Made by a program: the position numbers and the translations under genes. A model generated the notes under the pieces. The model saw nothing but the letters and a program-made list of their open reading frames with translations, was not told where the DNA came from and searched no databases. This document shows positions 49,332 through 57,950 of a DNA stretch of 64,000 bases, in pieces (within the stretch, counting starts at the first letter, position 1; every line of letters begins with the position of its first letter). This DNA is from Acidimicrobiaceae bacterium (GTDB lineage: Bacteria; Actinomycetota; Acidimicrobiia; Acidimicrobiales; Ilumatobacteraceae), in the NCBI GenBank assembly GCA_020637295.1, contig JACJWF010000009.1:1-64000 (forward strand). The letters are read 5' to 3'.

Positions 49332-49422
49332 GGTGTGTGCTGCCTCCGAGGCGTGGCGGACGCGAGGGTCCGGGCGTGACGGCTGGTCGGGTGGTCGGGT
49401 CGGGGGGTGACCCGATGCACGC

Positions 49423-49451
49423 AGACTAGCGCATGTTGCTAACTGTTGCAA
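49423..49451 (-). promoter_or_regulatory. Sigma70-type promoter of the phasin-like gene
   Basis: On the minus strand, TTGCAA (49451-49446), a 17-bp spacer, then TAGTCT (49428-49423). Predicted leader ~85 nt. One of few places in the window with both hexamers apparent. Confidence 0.5.
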
Positions 49452-49539
49452 GCACTCGGGCGCAGTCGGGACGCGTGACGGGTGCGACACCGCCGGTGGA
49501 GCGGGCCCAGGGTGACCCGCTCGCGGGCCCTGGCGCCGC

Positions 49540-49545
49540 TAGCCT
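49540..49545 (+). promoter_or_regulatory. Leaderless -10 element (TAGCCT)
   Basis: TAGCCT is 9 nt before GTG 49555, without Shine-Dalgarno. A GGGCCC-rich inverted sequence lies immediately upstream (49501-49535). Confidence 0.6.
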
Positions 49546-49554
49546 CGGACCCTC

Positions 49555-52500
49555 GTGGAACCCACCGGCACGCTCGCTCCGCCCGTCGTGGCCGTGATGG
49601 TGGTGCACGAGCCCGGCCCATGGTTCGACGACGTGCTCGCCGGCCTGGCCGCGCAGGACCATCCGAACCTCAAGTGCCTGTTCCTCGTCAGTGGCGAGGC
49701 CGGCAGCCTGCCCAGCCGGATTCGGGAGCGCGTGCCCAACGCGTTCGTGCGCGGGGTGGCCGGCAACCCCGGTTTCGGGGCCGCCGCCAACGAGGTCATG
49801 CGCCTGGTGGACGGTGACAACGGCTTCTTCTGCTTCCTCCACGACGACGTGGCGCTGGAGCCGTCGGCCATCCGCCTGCTGGTGGAGGAGGTCTACCGCT
49901 CCAACGCCGGCATCGTCGGGCCGAAGCTGGTGGAGTGGGACCACCCGGTGGTGCTCCAGCACGTCGGTCTGGCCGTGGACCGGTTGGGTGAGGTGGACCC
50001 ACTGGTGGAGCCGGGGGAGGTGGACCAGGAGCAACACGACGCCGTGCGCGACGTGTTCGCCGTGCCGGCCGCCTGCCTGATGATCCGCGCCGACCTGTTC
50101 CGGGCCATCGGCGGGTTCGACCCGGCCATCGAGTACCACGGCGACGACGTGGACCTCTGCTGGCGGGCGCACCTCAGCGGCGCTCGCGTGGTCGTGGTGC
50201 CCGCGGCCCGTGGTCGCCACCGCGAAGACCTCGCCGGCCGGCGGCCGGACGTGCGCCACGCCACCCAGGCGGTCCGCAACCGGATGCGCACCGTGCTGTC
50301 GCTCACCGGTGGCCGCCGCCTGCCGCTGGTGGTGCCGCAACTGGTGCTGGTCACCATCGCCGAGGTCCTCGTGTCCGCGGTGATGGGGCGCGTGCGGCAG
50401 GCCGGTGCCGCACTCTCTGCGCTGGGCGGCATGTTCGTGCGGCTGCCGGGGGTGTTCGCCCGCCGGCGCCAGGTGGCCCCGTTGCGCCAGGTCCCGGACA
50501 CCGAGGTCGCCGGCCTGCAGTTGCGTGGCAGCGCCCGACTGGTGGCCTTCCTCCGTGGCCGGGGTGCGCGGGCCGCCGACCCGGACGCCACCAACGAGCG
50601 CCGCTGGCGTGAAGCCGCCGGCTCGGCCCCCGTGCTCGCCTGGTTGGCCGTACTCCTGCTGTTCGTCATCGGCAGCCGCAAGCTGATCAGCGGCGGTGTG
50701 CCCAATTTCGGGGAGTTCCTGGCCTTCCCGGACAGCCCGGCGAAGCTGCTGACGTCGTACATGTCGGGCTGGAACGGCCACGGCCTGGGCAGCGCGGACC
50801 CCACACCCACGGGCCTGGCGCTGGTCGCGATCGCCAGCATCGGGACCCTGTTCCACATGCAGTTGCTGCACACCATCAGCGTGCTCGGCCTGGTGCTGGC
50901 CGGGTACCTCGGCGCCTACCGGCTGGGCTCGGCGCTACCGTCCGTGCGGGCGCGCATCACCCTCTTCCTGGTCTACGCGGGCATCCCGCTGCCGTCGCAG
51001 TTGCTGTCGGCCGGCAGGTGGAGCGCCCTCGTGGTCTACGCGGCCACGCCGTGGGCCGTGCACATCCTGCGCCGCCTGGCCGGCATCGACGCCTTCGCGA
51101 CGCCTGCCGCCGACGACACCGACGGTGTGGTGGACGTCCGTGGCCGGCGGGCGGTGCGGCTGTTCGCTCAGTTGGCCCTCCTGGCCGCGGTGACGCTGGC
51201 CTTCGCCCCGGCGTTCACGGTGGTGCTGGTGGGCATCGGCCTGGCGCTGGGAGTGGGCACGGTCGTGTCGGGCACGTCGCCCCGGGCGGCGCTGGTGCTG
51301 GCCGCCGCGCCGCTGGCGGCCGTCGTGGTGGCCATCGTGGCCAACCTGCCGTGGTCGGCGACCCTGTTCGGCAGCGACGGGTGGACCTCCATCGTCGGCG
51401 TGCCGGAGGTGACGGCCCGCTCCCTCGGGGTCACCACGCTGGCCCGGTTCGCGCTCGGCCTCGGGTCGCTCACCCCGGTGGCGATGGCGTTCTACCTGCC
51501 GGTGTTCGCCGCCCCGCTGGTGGCCCGCTCCTGGCGGTTCACCTGGGCGCTGCGCGCCGCGGCGCTGGTGTTCGCGTTCGGTGGGCTGGCCATCCTCGAC
51601 GACCGGGCCGCCCTGCCGTTCCGCATGCCCGAGCCGGGCGTGCTGCTGGTGCCGGTGGCCCTCGGCATCGCCATCGCCGCCGGCTGCCTGGCATCGGCGT
51701 TCGAAGCCGACGTGCTGCGTGGCTCGTTCGGCTGGCGCCAGCCGCTCGGCGTGCTGGCGGCCGCGGCCATCGTGGTCGGCCTGGTGCCCGGCGTGGCGGC
51801 CGTGGGCGGGGGCCGGTGGAACATGCCGGAGCGCACGCTGCACGGCGTGTACGTCGAGTTCGCCGCCAACCCGGTGGACGGCGACTACCGCGTGCTCTGG
51901 GTGGGCGACCCCGACGCGCTGCCGGTGGCCGGGTGGACCCTGCAGCCGGGCATCGGCTTCGCCATCACCGACGACGGGCCGCTGGAAGTGGAGGAGCACT
52001 GGGCCGGCCAACCGAGTGCTGCGGAGCAGAATGTCGCCCGCGCCCTGCGGCAGATGGCCGCCGGCGTCACCCTTCGCGGCGGGCGGCTACTGGCCCAGTA
52101 CGGCATCCGCTACGTGATCATCCCGGTGGCGGACGGCTTCAACGGCACCATCGAGAACCCCCGGCCGGTGCCCGCCGGCCTGGACGAGGTGCTCGACGAC
52201 CAGTTGGACCTGGCGTCGCCGCTGCTCGGCCCACCGAACTACCTGGTCTACGAGAACACGGCCTACGCGCCGGTGCGGGCGACGCTCACGGAGCCCGGGG
52301 CGGCCGCCAGCCAGTTGGCCGGCGACGAGGCGGGCGTCAGCGCCGACCTGCGCGGCTCGGTGCCGTTCGCCATCGGCGCCCCGGACGTCGGCCCGGCCGA
52401 CGGCCCGGTGAGCGCCGGCACGCTCCACGTCGCAGTGCCCTACGACCCGGCCTGGCGGCTCACGGTGGACGGGCAGGCCGTTGCCGCCCGCCGCGCCTTC

Positions 52501-52827
52501 GGCGTCACCATGGCCTTCGACGTGCCGGCCCCGGGCGAGGCCACGCTGGAGTACGACACACCCTTCACCCGATCGCTGTGGCTGCTGGCCCAGTTGGTGG
52601 TCTGGCTGGGGTTGGCGCTGGCCGCCACCCGCTTCCAGCCATCGGTGTTCCTGCGCCGGCGGGGTGGCGACTCCGCGCTGCTGGACACCTCGCAGGTGGC
52701 CGACCTCTCCGCGCCGTACGCCCTGCCGGACGCCGAGGACCTTCCCTGGGGGGCCGGCGACCCCGGCCTGGCGCCGGCGGACGACGCGCTCGAGATCATC
52801 GGTGACGACGAGGAGGACGGAGCATGA
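49555..52827 (+). CDS. Giant glycosyltransferase family 2 membrane protein
   Basis: 1090 aa. Residues ~10-240 form a GT2 (GT-A) domain: VVAVMVVHEPGPWFDDVLAG, GNPGFGAAANEVMRL, the DxD-like FLHDDVALEP, and DPAIEYHGDDVDLCWRAHLS, which resembles rhamnosyl/galactofuranosyl transferases. From ~355 to ~730 there are about 10 TM helices (WLAVLLLFVIGSR onward). An extracellular part (~750-1010) follows, then a final TM (LWLLAQLVVWLGLALAATRF) and an acidic tail. The gene overlaps the DUF5719 gene (ATGA). This GT2-DUF5719 pairing, with DUF3499 and manB nearby, is a conserved actinobacterial arrangement as I recall it. Likely a wall-glycan enzyme. Confidence 0.82.
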   Translation: MEPTGTLAPPVVAVMVVHEPGPWFDDVLAGLAAQDHPNLKCLFLVSGEAGSLPSRIRERVPNAFVRGVAGNPGFGAAANEVMRLVDGDNGFFCFLHDDVALEPSAIRLLVEEVYRSNAGIVGPKLVEWDHPVVLQHVGLAVDRLGEVDPLVEPGEVDQEQHDAVRDVFAVPAACLMIRADLFRAIGGFDPAIEYHGDDVDLCWRAHLSGARVVVVPAARGRHREDLAGRRPDVRHATQAVRNRMRTVLSLTGGRRLPLVVPQLVLVTIAEVLVSAVMGRVRQAGAALSALGGMFVRLPGVFARRRQVAPLRQVPDTEVAGLQLRGSARLVAFLRGRGARAADPDATNERRWREAAGSAPVLAWLAVLLLFVIGSRKLISGGVPNFGEFLAFPDSPAKLLTSYMSGWNGHGLGSADPTPTGLALVAIASIGTLFHMQLLHTISVLGLVLAGYLGAYRLGSALPSVRARITLFLVYAGIPLPSQLLSAGRWSALVVYAATPWAVHILRRLAGIDAFATPAADDTDGVVDVRGRRAVRLFAQLALLAAVTLAFAPAFTVVLVGIGLALGVGTVVSGTSPRAALVLAAAPLAAVVVAIVANLPWSATLFGSDGWTSIVGVPEVTARSLGVTTLARFALGLGSLTPVAMAFYLPVFAAPLVARSWRFTWALRAAALVFAFGGLAILDDRAALPFRMPEPGVLLVPVALGIAIAAGCLASAFEADVLRGSFGWRQPLGVLAAAAIVVGLVPGVAAVGGGRWNMPERTLHGVYVEFAANPVDGDYRVLWVGDPDALPVAGWTLQPGIGFAITDDGPLEVEEHWAGQPSAAEQNVARALRQMAAGVTLRGGRLLAQYGIRYVIIPVADGFNGTIENPRPVPAGLDEVLDDQLDLASPLLGPPNYLVYENTAYAPVRATLTEPGAAASQLAGDEAGVSADLRGSVPFAIGAPDVGPADGPVSAGTLHVAVPYDPAWRLTVDGQAVAARRAFGVTMAFDVPAPGEATLEYDTPFTRSLWLLAQLVVWLGLALAATRFQPSVFLRRRGGDSALLDTSQVADLSAPYALPDAEDLPWGAGDPGLAPADDALEIIGDDEEDGA

Positions 52828-54269
52828 GGTACCGCGCCATGGCGCTGGTGGTGCTGGTGCTGCTGCCCCTCGGGCTGGGCGCGGTGGCCGTCACCTCCGA
52901 CGGGCCGGTCCACGCCGACCCCACGTTCGCCTCCCTCCAGCCGCCCACCCTGCCGTTCGTGCCCACCCAGGGGTTCCTCAACGCCACCTGGTTCTGCGCC
53001 GGCGTCCCCATCTCCGAAGGCGGCGCTGGGGGCGACGTGGTCGTCGTCAACCCGGGCGAGACGCCGATGAAGGGCAGCTACACGGTGTTCTCGGACACGA
53101 AGGGCGTCGCCGCGGTCACCGGCACGTTCGCCGTGGAACCGCGCAGCACGTGGACGCTGGCGGTGGAGGGCGCCACCACCGGCACGGACTACCTGTCGGC
53201 GATGGTGGAGATCACCGGCGGTGGCGGCGTGGTGGAGCAGCGCGCCGACCACGAGCAGGGCTCGGCGGTCAGCCCGTGCTCCAACAGCACCTCCAGTACG
53301 TGGTACTTCGCCGACAACTACACGCTGAACGACAGCGAGAACTCGCTGGTGATCACCAACCCGTACCCGGACGACGCGATCATCGACGTGCTCGCGGTGA
53401 ACCCGCAGGGCTCGTACTCGGCGCAGAACCTCCAGGGCATCGCCGTGCGCGGCCAGTCGGTGCTGGTCATCGCCCAGCGGCTGATGCCCAAGGAGGAGAG
53501 CGTGCTGGCGTTCTCCGTGGTGGCCCGCCGGGGTCGCGTGGTGGTGGCCCGCTCGCAGCGGTACCGCGGCGAGCGGCTGGGCTTCACCAACACGCTGGGT
53601 GCGCCCTCCACCTCGACGGACTGGTACTTCGCCGACGGTGAGAAGTCCGACGACGTGCGCTTCGAGCGCTACACGATCTACAACCCCAACGACCGGGACG
53701 TCACCGTCGCCGCCGTGGCGCTCGGCGTGCCGTCCGACGACCCGAACTTCATCAACCTGCGGGAGGACACCATCGGCCCGGGCGGCGTGGTGTCCTTCAC
53801 CACCGCAGAATGGGATGGCCTGCCCACCGGCAGGCACCACATGGCCTTCTCGTCGGAGTCCGACCTCGGGGTGGTGGTGGAGCGGGCCATCACCCGCACC
53901 GCCGGCGACGGCTACGTCACGACGGTGTGCTTCGGAGCCCCCACCCCCTTCAGCCAGTACTACCGATGGACGATGGGCATCGGCACCGACCTCGCCGTGG
54001 ATGGCGTGCTGATCGTCGCCAACCTCGGCCTGTACGACGGCACCGTCACCGTCAAGGCGTTGGGCCCCGGTGGCGAGGCGGCCATCCCCGGCCTGGAAGC
54101 GGTGGCGCTGCCGGCCAACGGTGTGCTGTCCATCGCCATTCCCCAACTGGAGGCAGCCCTCGGCGTGCCGCTGGTGGTGGAAGCCGATCAGCCGATCGTC
54201 GTCGAGCGTGAGTTGCCGCGTGGCGCCGACCTGCGCGGCCGGTCCGCGTCGCTCGCCCTGCCGGGCTGA
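52824..54269 (+). CDS. DUF5719 family secreted protein
   Basis: 481-aa protein with one N-terminal hydrophobic signal or anchor (ALVVLVLLPLGLGAVAVTSD). The rest consists of about four diverged beta-rich repeats of ~100-130 residues. Each begins with an aromatic motif (NATWFCAG, STWYFADN, TDWYFADG, SQYYRWTM) and continues to a VxNP-type turn (VVVVNPGETP, LVITNPYPDD, YTIYNPNDRD, VIVANLGLYD). The family is found next to large GT2 proteins in actinobacteria; its function is unknown. ATG 52824 overlaps the GT2 stop, so the two are co-translated and probably interact. Confidence 0.78.
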   Translation: MRYRAMALVVLVLLPLGLGAVAVTSDGPVHADPTFASLQPPTLPFVPTQGFLNATWFCAGVPISEGGAGGDVVVVNPGETPMKGSYTVFSDTKGVAAVTGTFAVEPRSTWTLAVEGATTGTDYLSAMVEITGGGGVVEQRADHEQGSAVSPCSNSTSSTWYFADNYTLNDSENSLVITNPYPDDAIIDVLAVNPQGSYSAQNLQGIAVRGQSVLVIAQRLMPKEESVLAFSVVARRGRVVVARSQRYRGERLGFTNTLGAPSTSTDWYFADGEKSDDVRFERYTIYNPNDRDVTVAAVALGVPSDDPNFINLREDTIGPGGVVSFTTAEWDGLPTGRHHMAFSSESDLGVVVERAITRTAGDGYVTTVCFGAPTPFSQYYRWTMGIGTDLAVDGVLIVANLGLYDGTVTVKALGPGGEAAIPGLEAVALPANGVLSIAIPQLEAALGVPLVVEADQPIVVERELPRGADLRGRSASLALPG

Positions 54270-54289
54270 CCTGCAATGGTGCGGTCCTC

Positions 54290-54736
54290 ATGATCCAGGT
54301 CGTCATCGCTGCCGCCGTCGTGGCCGCTGCCGTGGTGGCCGGGTTGATCCTGCGCCGCCGCCAGGCAGCCGAGGCACCCACCCAGCCGGCGCTGCAGATC
54401 CCCACCCAACTGGACCGTGCCGACTTCGCGGTCACGTCGCCATGGCTGGTGGCCGTGTTCTCCTCCGCCACCTGCCACACCTGCGCCGATGTGGTGGCCA
54501 AGGCCCAGGTGCTGAACTCCTCCCAGGTCACCGTGGTGGACGTGGAGTTCGGCGCGTCCCAGGCGCTTCACCGCAAGTACCGGATCGACGCGGTGCCGAT
54601 CCTGGTGGTGGCCGACGCCGACGGGGTGGTGCGGCGCGGCTTCGCCGGGCCGGTGACGGCGACGGACCTGTGGGCGGCGGTGGCCGATGCCCGGCAGCCG
54701 GGCAGCACACCAGAGCCGGAGTTGGGCAACGGCTGA
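54290..54736 (+). CDS. Membrane-anchored thioredoxin-like protein
   Basis: 148 aa. One N-terminal TM helix (VVIAAAVVAAAVVAGLIL) followed by a thioredoxin fold facing outside. The active-site motif is CHTC in VAVFSSATCHTCADVVAKA, and the cis-Pro loop is YRIDAVPILVVADADG. Candidate oxidoreductase for exported proteins such as its DUF5719 neighbour 20 bp upstream (inference). The CHTC dipeptide differs from CGPC, so redox potential may differ. Confidence 0.78.
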   Translation: MIQVVIAAAVVAAAVVAGLILRRRQAAEAPTQPALQIPTQLDRADFAVTSPWLVAVFSSATCHTCADVVAKAQVLNSSQVTVVDVEFGASQALHRKYRIDAVPILVVADADGVVRRGFAGPVTATDLWAAVADARQPGSTPEPELGNG

Positions 54737-54790
54737 GCCGGCCTCGAGGCGGCTGCGCCGCCGGGTGCGAGATGTGCCGGCGGAGTGCGG

Positions 54791-56722
54791 TCAGTCCACG
54801 TCGGCGGTGGACGGTGCCGCGTCGGTGGCCGGCAGGGTGGAGTGCACGATGCGGGCCACGTCGGCGCCGTCGATGGTCTCGTGCTCCAGCAACTCCTCGG
54901 CCACGGCGTCCAGCGCAGCGCGATGCTTGGTGAGCAACTCGGTGGCCCGGGCCTCCTGCTCGTGCAGGATGCGGAAGATCTCCGTGTCGATCATCTTGGC
55001 GGTGTCGTCGCTGTATTCGCGGCCCTGGGTCATGAGGTCCTCGCCCAGGAACACCTGCTGCTGGCTGTGCCAGGCCATCGGCCCCACCGTGTCGCTCATG
55101 CCCCACTCACGGACCATCCGGCGGGCGATGGCGGTGGCTTGCTCCAGGTCGTTGGCAGCACCGGAATTGAGGTGGCCGAAGACGATCTTCTCGGCGACCC
55201 GGCCGCCCATGGCCCGGCAGATGACGTCCTCGAAGTACTCCTTGGAATAGGTGTGGCGTTCCTCCGGCAGGCTCCAGGTGACACCGAGCGCCATGCCGCG
55301 GGGGAGGATGGTGACCTTGTGCAGCGGGTCGGCGTTGGGCAGCACCGCGGTGAGGATGGCGTGGCCACCTTCGTGGATGGCGGTGGCCCGCTTCTCCTCG
55401 GCGCTCAGCACCAGGCTCTCGCGGCGGGCGCCCATCACCACGCGGTCGCGGGCGTTCTCGAAGTCGATGCGCTCCACGTGCTTGCTGCCGCGGCGCACCG
55501 CGAACAGGGCCGCTTCGTTGACCAGGTTGGCCAGGTCCGCGCCGCTCATGCCGGGGGTGGCCCGAGCCATGGTCTCCAGGTCCACGTCGGCGCCCATCCG
55601 CTTGTCGCGGCTGTGCACCTTGAGGATGGCCAGGCGCTCGTCGAACTCGGGCAGCGGCACCACGATCTGGCGGTCGAAGCGACCGGGGCGCAGCAGGGCG
55701 GGGTCCAGGATGTCGGGCCGGTTGGTGGCGGCGAGGATGACGATGCCCTCGCTGGTCTCGAAGCCGTCCATCTCCGCCAGCATCTGGTTCAGGGTCTGCT
55801 CGCGTTCGTCGTGCCCGCCGCCGAGGCCGGCACCGCGCTTGCGGCCGATGGAGTCGATCTCGTCGATGAAGATGATGGCCCGGCCCATCTTGCGGGCCTG
55901 CTGGAACAGGTCGCGGACGCGGCTGGCGCCGACGCCGACGAACATCTCCATGAAGTCCGAGCCGGTGACGCTGAGGAAGCCGACGCCCGCCTCACCGGCC
56001 ACGGCGCGGGCCAGCAGGGTCTTGCCGGTGCCCGGGGGGCCGACCAGCAGGATGCCCTTCGGCACACGGGCGCCGATCTCGCGGAAGCGCTCCGGCATGC
56101 GCAGGAAGTCCACCACTTCGGTGATCTCCTGCTTCACGCCCTGGTAGCCGGCGATGTCGGCGAAGGTGGTGGACGGCTTGTCGGCCGAGTAGGCCTTCGC
56201 CCGGCTGCGACCGATGGACATGACGTTGCCCATCTGGCCCTGCGCCCGGCGGTTCATCCACACCAGGAAGCCGATGATGAGGATGAACGGCAGCAGCAGG
56301 CTGGCCCAGCTGAGCAGCCAGTTGCTCTCGGGGGTCTTGCTGCTCCAGTCCACCTTGTGCTCGGCGAGGAGGGCGCGCTCCGATTCGTCGGGGAAGTTGT
56401 CGCGCACGGTGGTGTTGAACTTCGACCCGTCGGTGAGGTCGCCGGAGATGGTGTTGTCGCCGTTGTTGACGGTGAACTTCTCGACCTTGTCGTTCTTGAC
56501 CAGTTCGATGAACTCGGTGTAGCTGACGGTCTCGCCGTCGTCGGTGGGCCAGACCTGGTTGAGGACGAGCATGCCGACGATGACGGCGAGGAGGACCGGG
56601 ATGCTCCAGCGGGGCCAGCCGGCGGTCGCAGGCTTGCGCCCGCCGCCGTTGGGTGGCTGGGGGCCCTGCTGCTGGCCACGGCCGGGCGGCGGCGGTGGCG
56701 GCGGCGGGGGAAGATTGCTCAT
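54791..56722 (-). CDS. ftsH: ATP-dependent zinc metalloprotease FtsH
   Basis: 643-aa membrane AAA+ protease for quality control of membrane and some soluble proteins. The N-terminus has a run of ten prolines, then TM1 (WSIPVLLAVIVGMLVLNQV), an extracytoplasmic loop of ~85 residues and TM2 (LLLPFILIIGFLVWM). AAA motifs: Walker A LLVGPPGTGKT (~226), FVGVGASRVRDLF, Walker B AIIFIDEIDSIGRKR and the SRH RPDILDPALLRPGRFDRQ. The zinc site is HEGGH (~449), the form also seen in mycobacterial FtsH. TAGGAT 8 nt before ATG 56722 indicates leaderless start. Short acidic C-terminus. Confidence 0.95.
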   Translation of the reverse strand: MSNLPPPPPPPPPGRGQQQGPQPPNGGGRKPATAGWPRWSIPVLLAVIVGMLVLNQVWPTDDGETVSYTEFIELVKNDKVEKFTVNNGDNTISGDLTDGSKFNTTVRDNFPDESERALLAEHKVDWSSKTPESNWLLSWASLLLPFILIIGFLVWMNRRAQGQMGNVMSIGRSRAKAYSADKPSTTFADIAGYQGVKQEITEVVDFLRMPERFREIGARVPKGILLVGPPGTGKTLLARAVAGEAGVGFLSVTGSDFMEMFVGVGASRVRDLFQQARKMGRAIIFIDEIDSIGRKRGAGLGGGHDEREQTLNQMLAEMDGFETSEGIVILAATNRPDILDPALLRPGRFDRQIVVPLPEFDERLAILKVHSRDKRMGADVDLETMARATPGMSGADLANLVNEAALFAVRRGSKHVERIDFENARDRVVMGARRESLVLSAEEKRATAIHEGGHAILTAVLPNADPLHKVTILPRGMALGVTWSLPEERHTYSKEYFEDVICRAMGGRVAEKIVFGHLNSGAANDLEQATAIARRMVREWGMSDTVGPMAWHSQQQVFLGEDLMTQGREYSDDTAKMIDTEIFRILHEQEARATELLTKHRAALDAVAEELLEHETIDGADVARIVHSTLPATDAAPSTADVD

Positions 56723-56730
56723 GGGGCACA

Positions 56731-56736
56731 ATCCTA
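56731..56736 (-). promoter_or_regulatory. Leaderless -10 element (TAGGAT) of ftsH
   Basis: TAGGAT on the minus strand is 8 nt before ATG 56722. Confidence 0.5.
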
Positions 56737-56824
56737 CGGGGCCGGGGCGGGAATGGTTCGGCGGCCGGCGCGGCCGATCGCGCGGGTGTTCGCCACCATC
56801 CACCACTTGCCGCGCGGGGTCCCG

Positions 56825-56830
56825 TAAGTT
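56825..56830 (+). promoter_or_regulatory. Leaderless -10 element (TAAGTT)
   Basis: TAAGTT is 8 nt before ATG 56839 (DUF3499 gene). No Shine-Dalgarno. Confidence 0.45.
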
Positions 56831-56838
56831 GACCGCCC

Positions 56839-57075
56839 ATGAGTCGTCAGTGCTCCCGCACGGGGTGCGCCCTTCCCGCCACGGCCACCCTGTCGTACCA
56901 GTACGCCAGGTCGATGGTGTGGCTGGACGACCTCTCCGACGAGCGCGATCCGCACAGCTACGACCTGTGCGAGCGCCACACCGGGCGCCTGTCCGTGCCC
57001 AACGGGTGGCGCCTGGAGGATCGCCGGTCGCGCCGCCAGTTGGTCACCGCAGGCGCCCGTCTGCTGGCCGGCTGA
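56839..57075 (+). CDS. DUF3499 family protein
   Basis: 78-aa protein characteristic of actinobacteria. It matches the family by QCSRTGCALPATATLSYQYA, DPHSYDLCERHTGRLSVP and NGWRLED. Three Cys and two His (CxxxxC and CxxH) suggest a small zinc-binding fold. In other actinobacteria DUF3499 genes lie close to manB and cofD, as here. Function unknown. Leaderless start at ATG 56839. Confidence 0.85.
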   Translation: MSRQCSRTGCALPATATLSYQYARSMVWLDDLSDERDPHSYDLCERHTGRLSVPNGWRLEDRRSRRQLVTAGARLLAG

Positions 57076-57134
57076 CCTGCCGAGGCTCCGCCGCACGTCC
57101 ATCGCCTGCCCGGCCCGCTGGGCGCGTGCCTGGG

Positions 57135-57140
57135 TAGGCT
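57135..57140 (+). promoter_or_regulatory. Leaderless -10 element (TAGGCT)
   Basis: TAGGCT is 8 nt before GTG 57149, which has no ribosome-binding site. Confidence 0.55.
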
Positions 57141-57148
57141 CGCCCCCC

Positions 57149-57880
57149 GTGGCGCCGCCTTCCCTGCCTCCCGTGCGCATCGTCGGCGACCGCGCCCAGG
57201 TGCCGCTTCCCGCTGCCGCGCTGGGCTGGGCGGGCGCCTGGCTGATCGGCAATGTGGTCGCGGCGGCAGTGTTCGCGGCCAGTGGCCACGACACGGTGGC
57301 AGAGGCCGGGCCCGGCTGGCTGGCCGTGTCGTCGTTGGGGCTGTGGGTGCCGATGGTCGTGATGGCCGTCGGCCTCGGCCGCAAGTACGGGCGCGGCGAC
57401 CTCGTCGCCGACTACGGGGTGTCCCTGCGGCCGGTGGACCTCGTGGGCATCCCGGTCGGGGTGCTCACCCAGTTGGTGCTGGTGCCCCTCGTCTACCTAC
57501 CGCTCCGGCACTTCTGGCCGGCCACGTTCTCCTCCGACCGCCTGGAGGAACGGGCCCGCGACCTGTGGGACAACGCCCACGGTGCCGGCCTGGCGCTGCT
57601 GGTCGTGGTGGTGGTCGTCGGTGCGCCGATGGTGGAGGAGTTGGTCTACCGAGGCCTGCTGCAGGGGGCCCTGACCCGGCGGCTGGACGACATGGTCGGC
57701 CTGGTGCTGGCCGCCCTGTGGTTCGCCGGCATCCACCTCCAGCCGGTGGAGTTCCCGGGCCTGTTCGTCGTCGGCTTGGTGCTCGGCGCGTGCATGTGGC
57801 GCACCGGCCGGCTGGGCATGCCGCTCCTCGCCCACGTGGCGTTCAATGCCACCGGGCTGGCGCTGGCCGCCGGGCGCTGA
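57149..57880 (+). CDS. CPBP-family intramembrane glutamic protease
   Basis: 243-aa membrane protein with about 7 helices. The three conserved Abi/CPBP motifs are present: APMVEELVYRGLLQGAL (Glu-Glu...Arg), LWFAGIHLQP (His) and LAHVAFNATGLAL (His...Asn). These enzymes resemble CAAX prenyl proteases and may process membrane peptides or act in bacteriocin immunity. No peptide substrate gene is seen nearby. Leaderless GTG start. Confidence 0.88.
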   Translation: MAPPSLPPVRIVGDRAQVPLPAAALGWAGAWLIGNVVAAAVFAASGHDTVAEAGPGWLAVSSLGLWVPMVVMAVGLGRKYGRGDLVADYGVSLRPVDLVGIPVGVLTQLVLVPLVYLPLRHFWPATFSSDRLEERARDLWDNAHGAGLALLVVVVVVGAPMVEELVYRGLLQGALTRRLDDMVGLVLAALWFAGIHLQPVEFPGLFVVGLVLGACMWRTGRLGMPLLAHVAFNATGLALAAGR

Positions 57881-57950
57881 CGCACGACCCACCCGTCCGC
57901 CCCGCGGTGACGGCCTCGCACCCTGCCCGCATGGAACAATTCCCCACGAC

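Noticed and set aside
54791..56722. FtsH HEGGH as a damaged zinc site
   Set aside because: HEGGH instead of HEAGH is normal in actinobacterial FtsH and keeps both His and the Glu.
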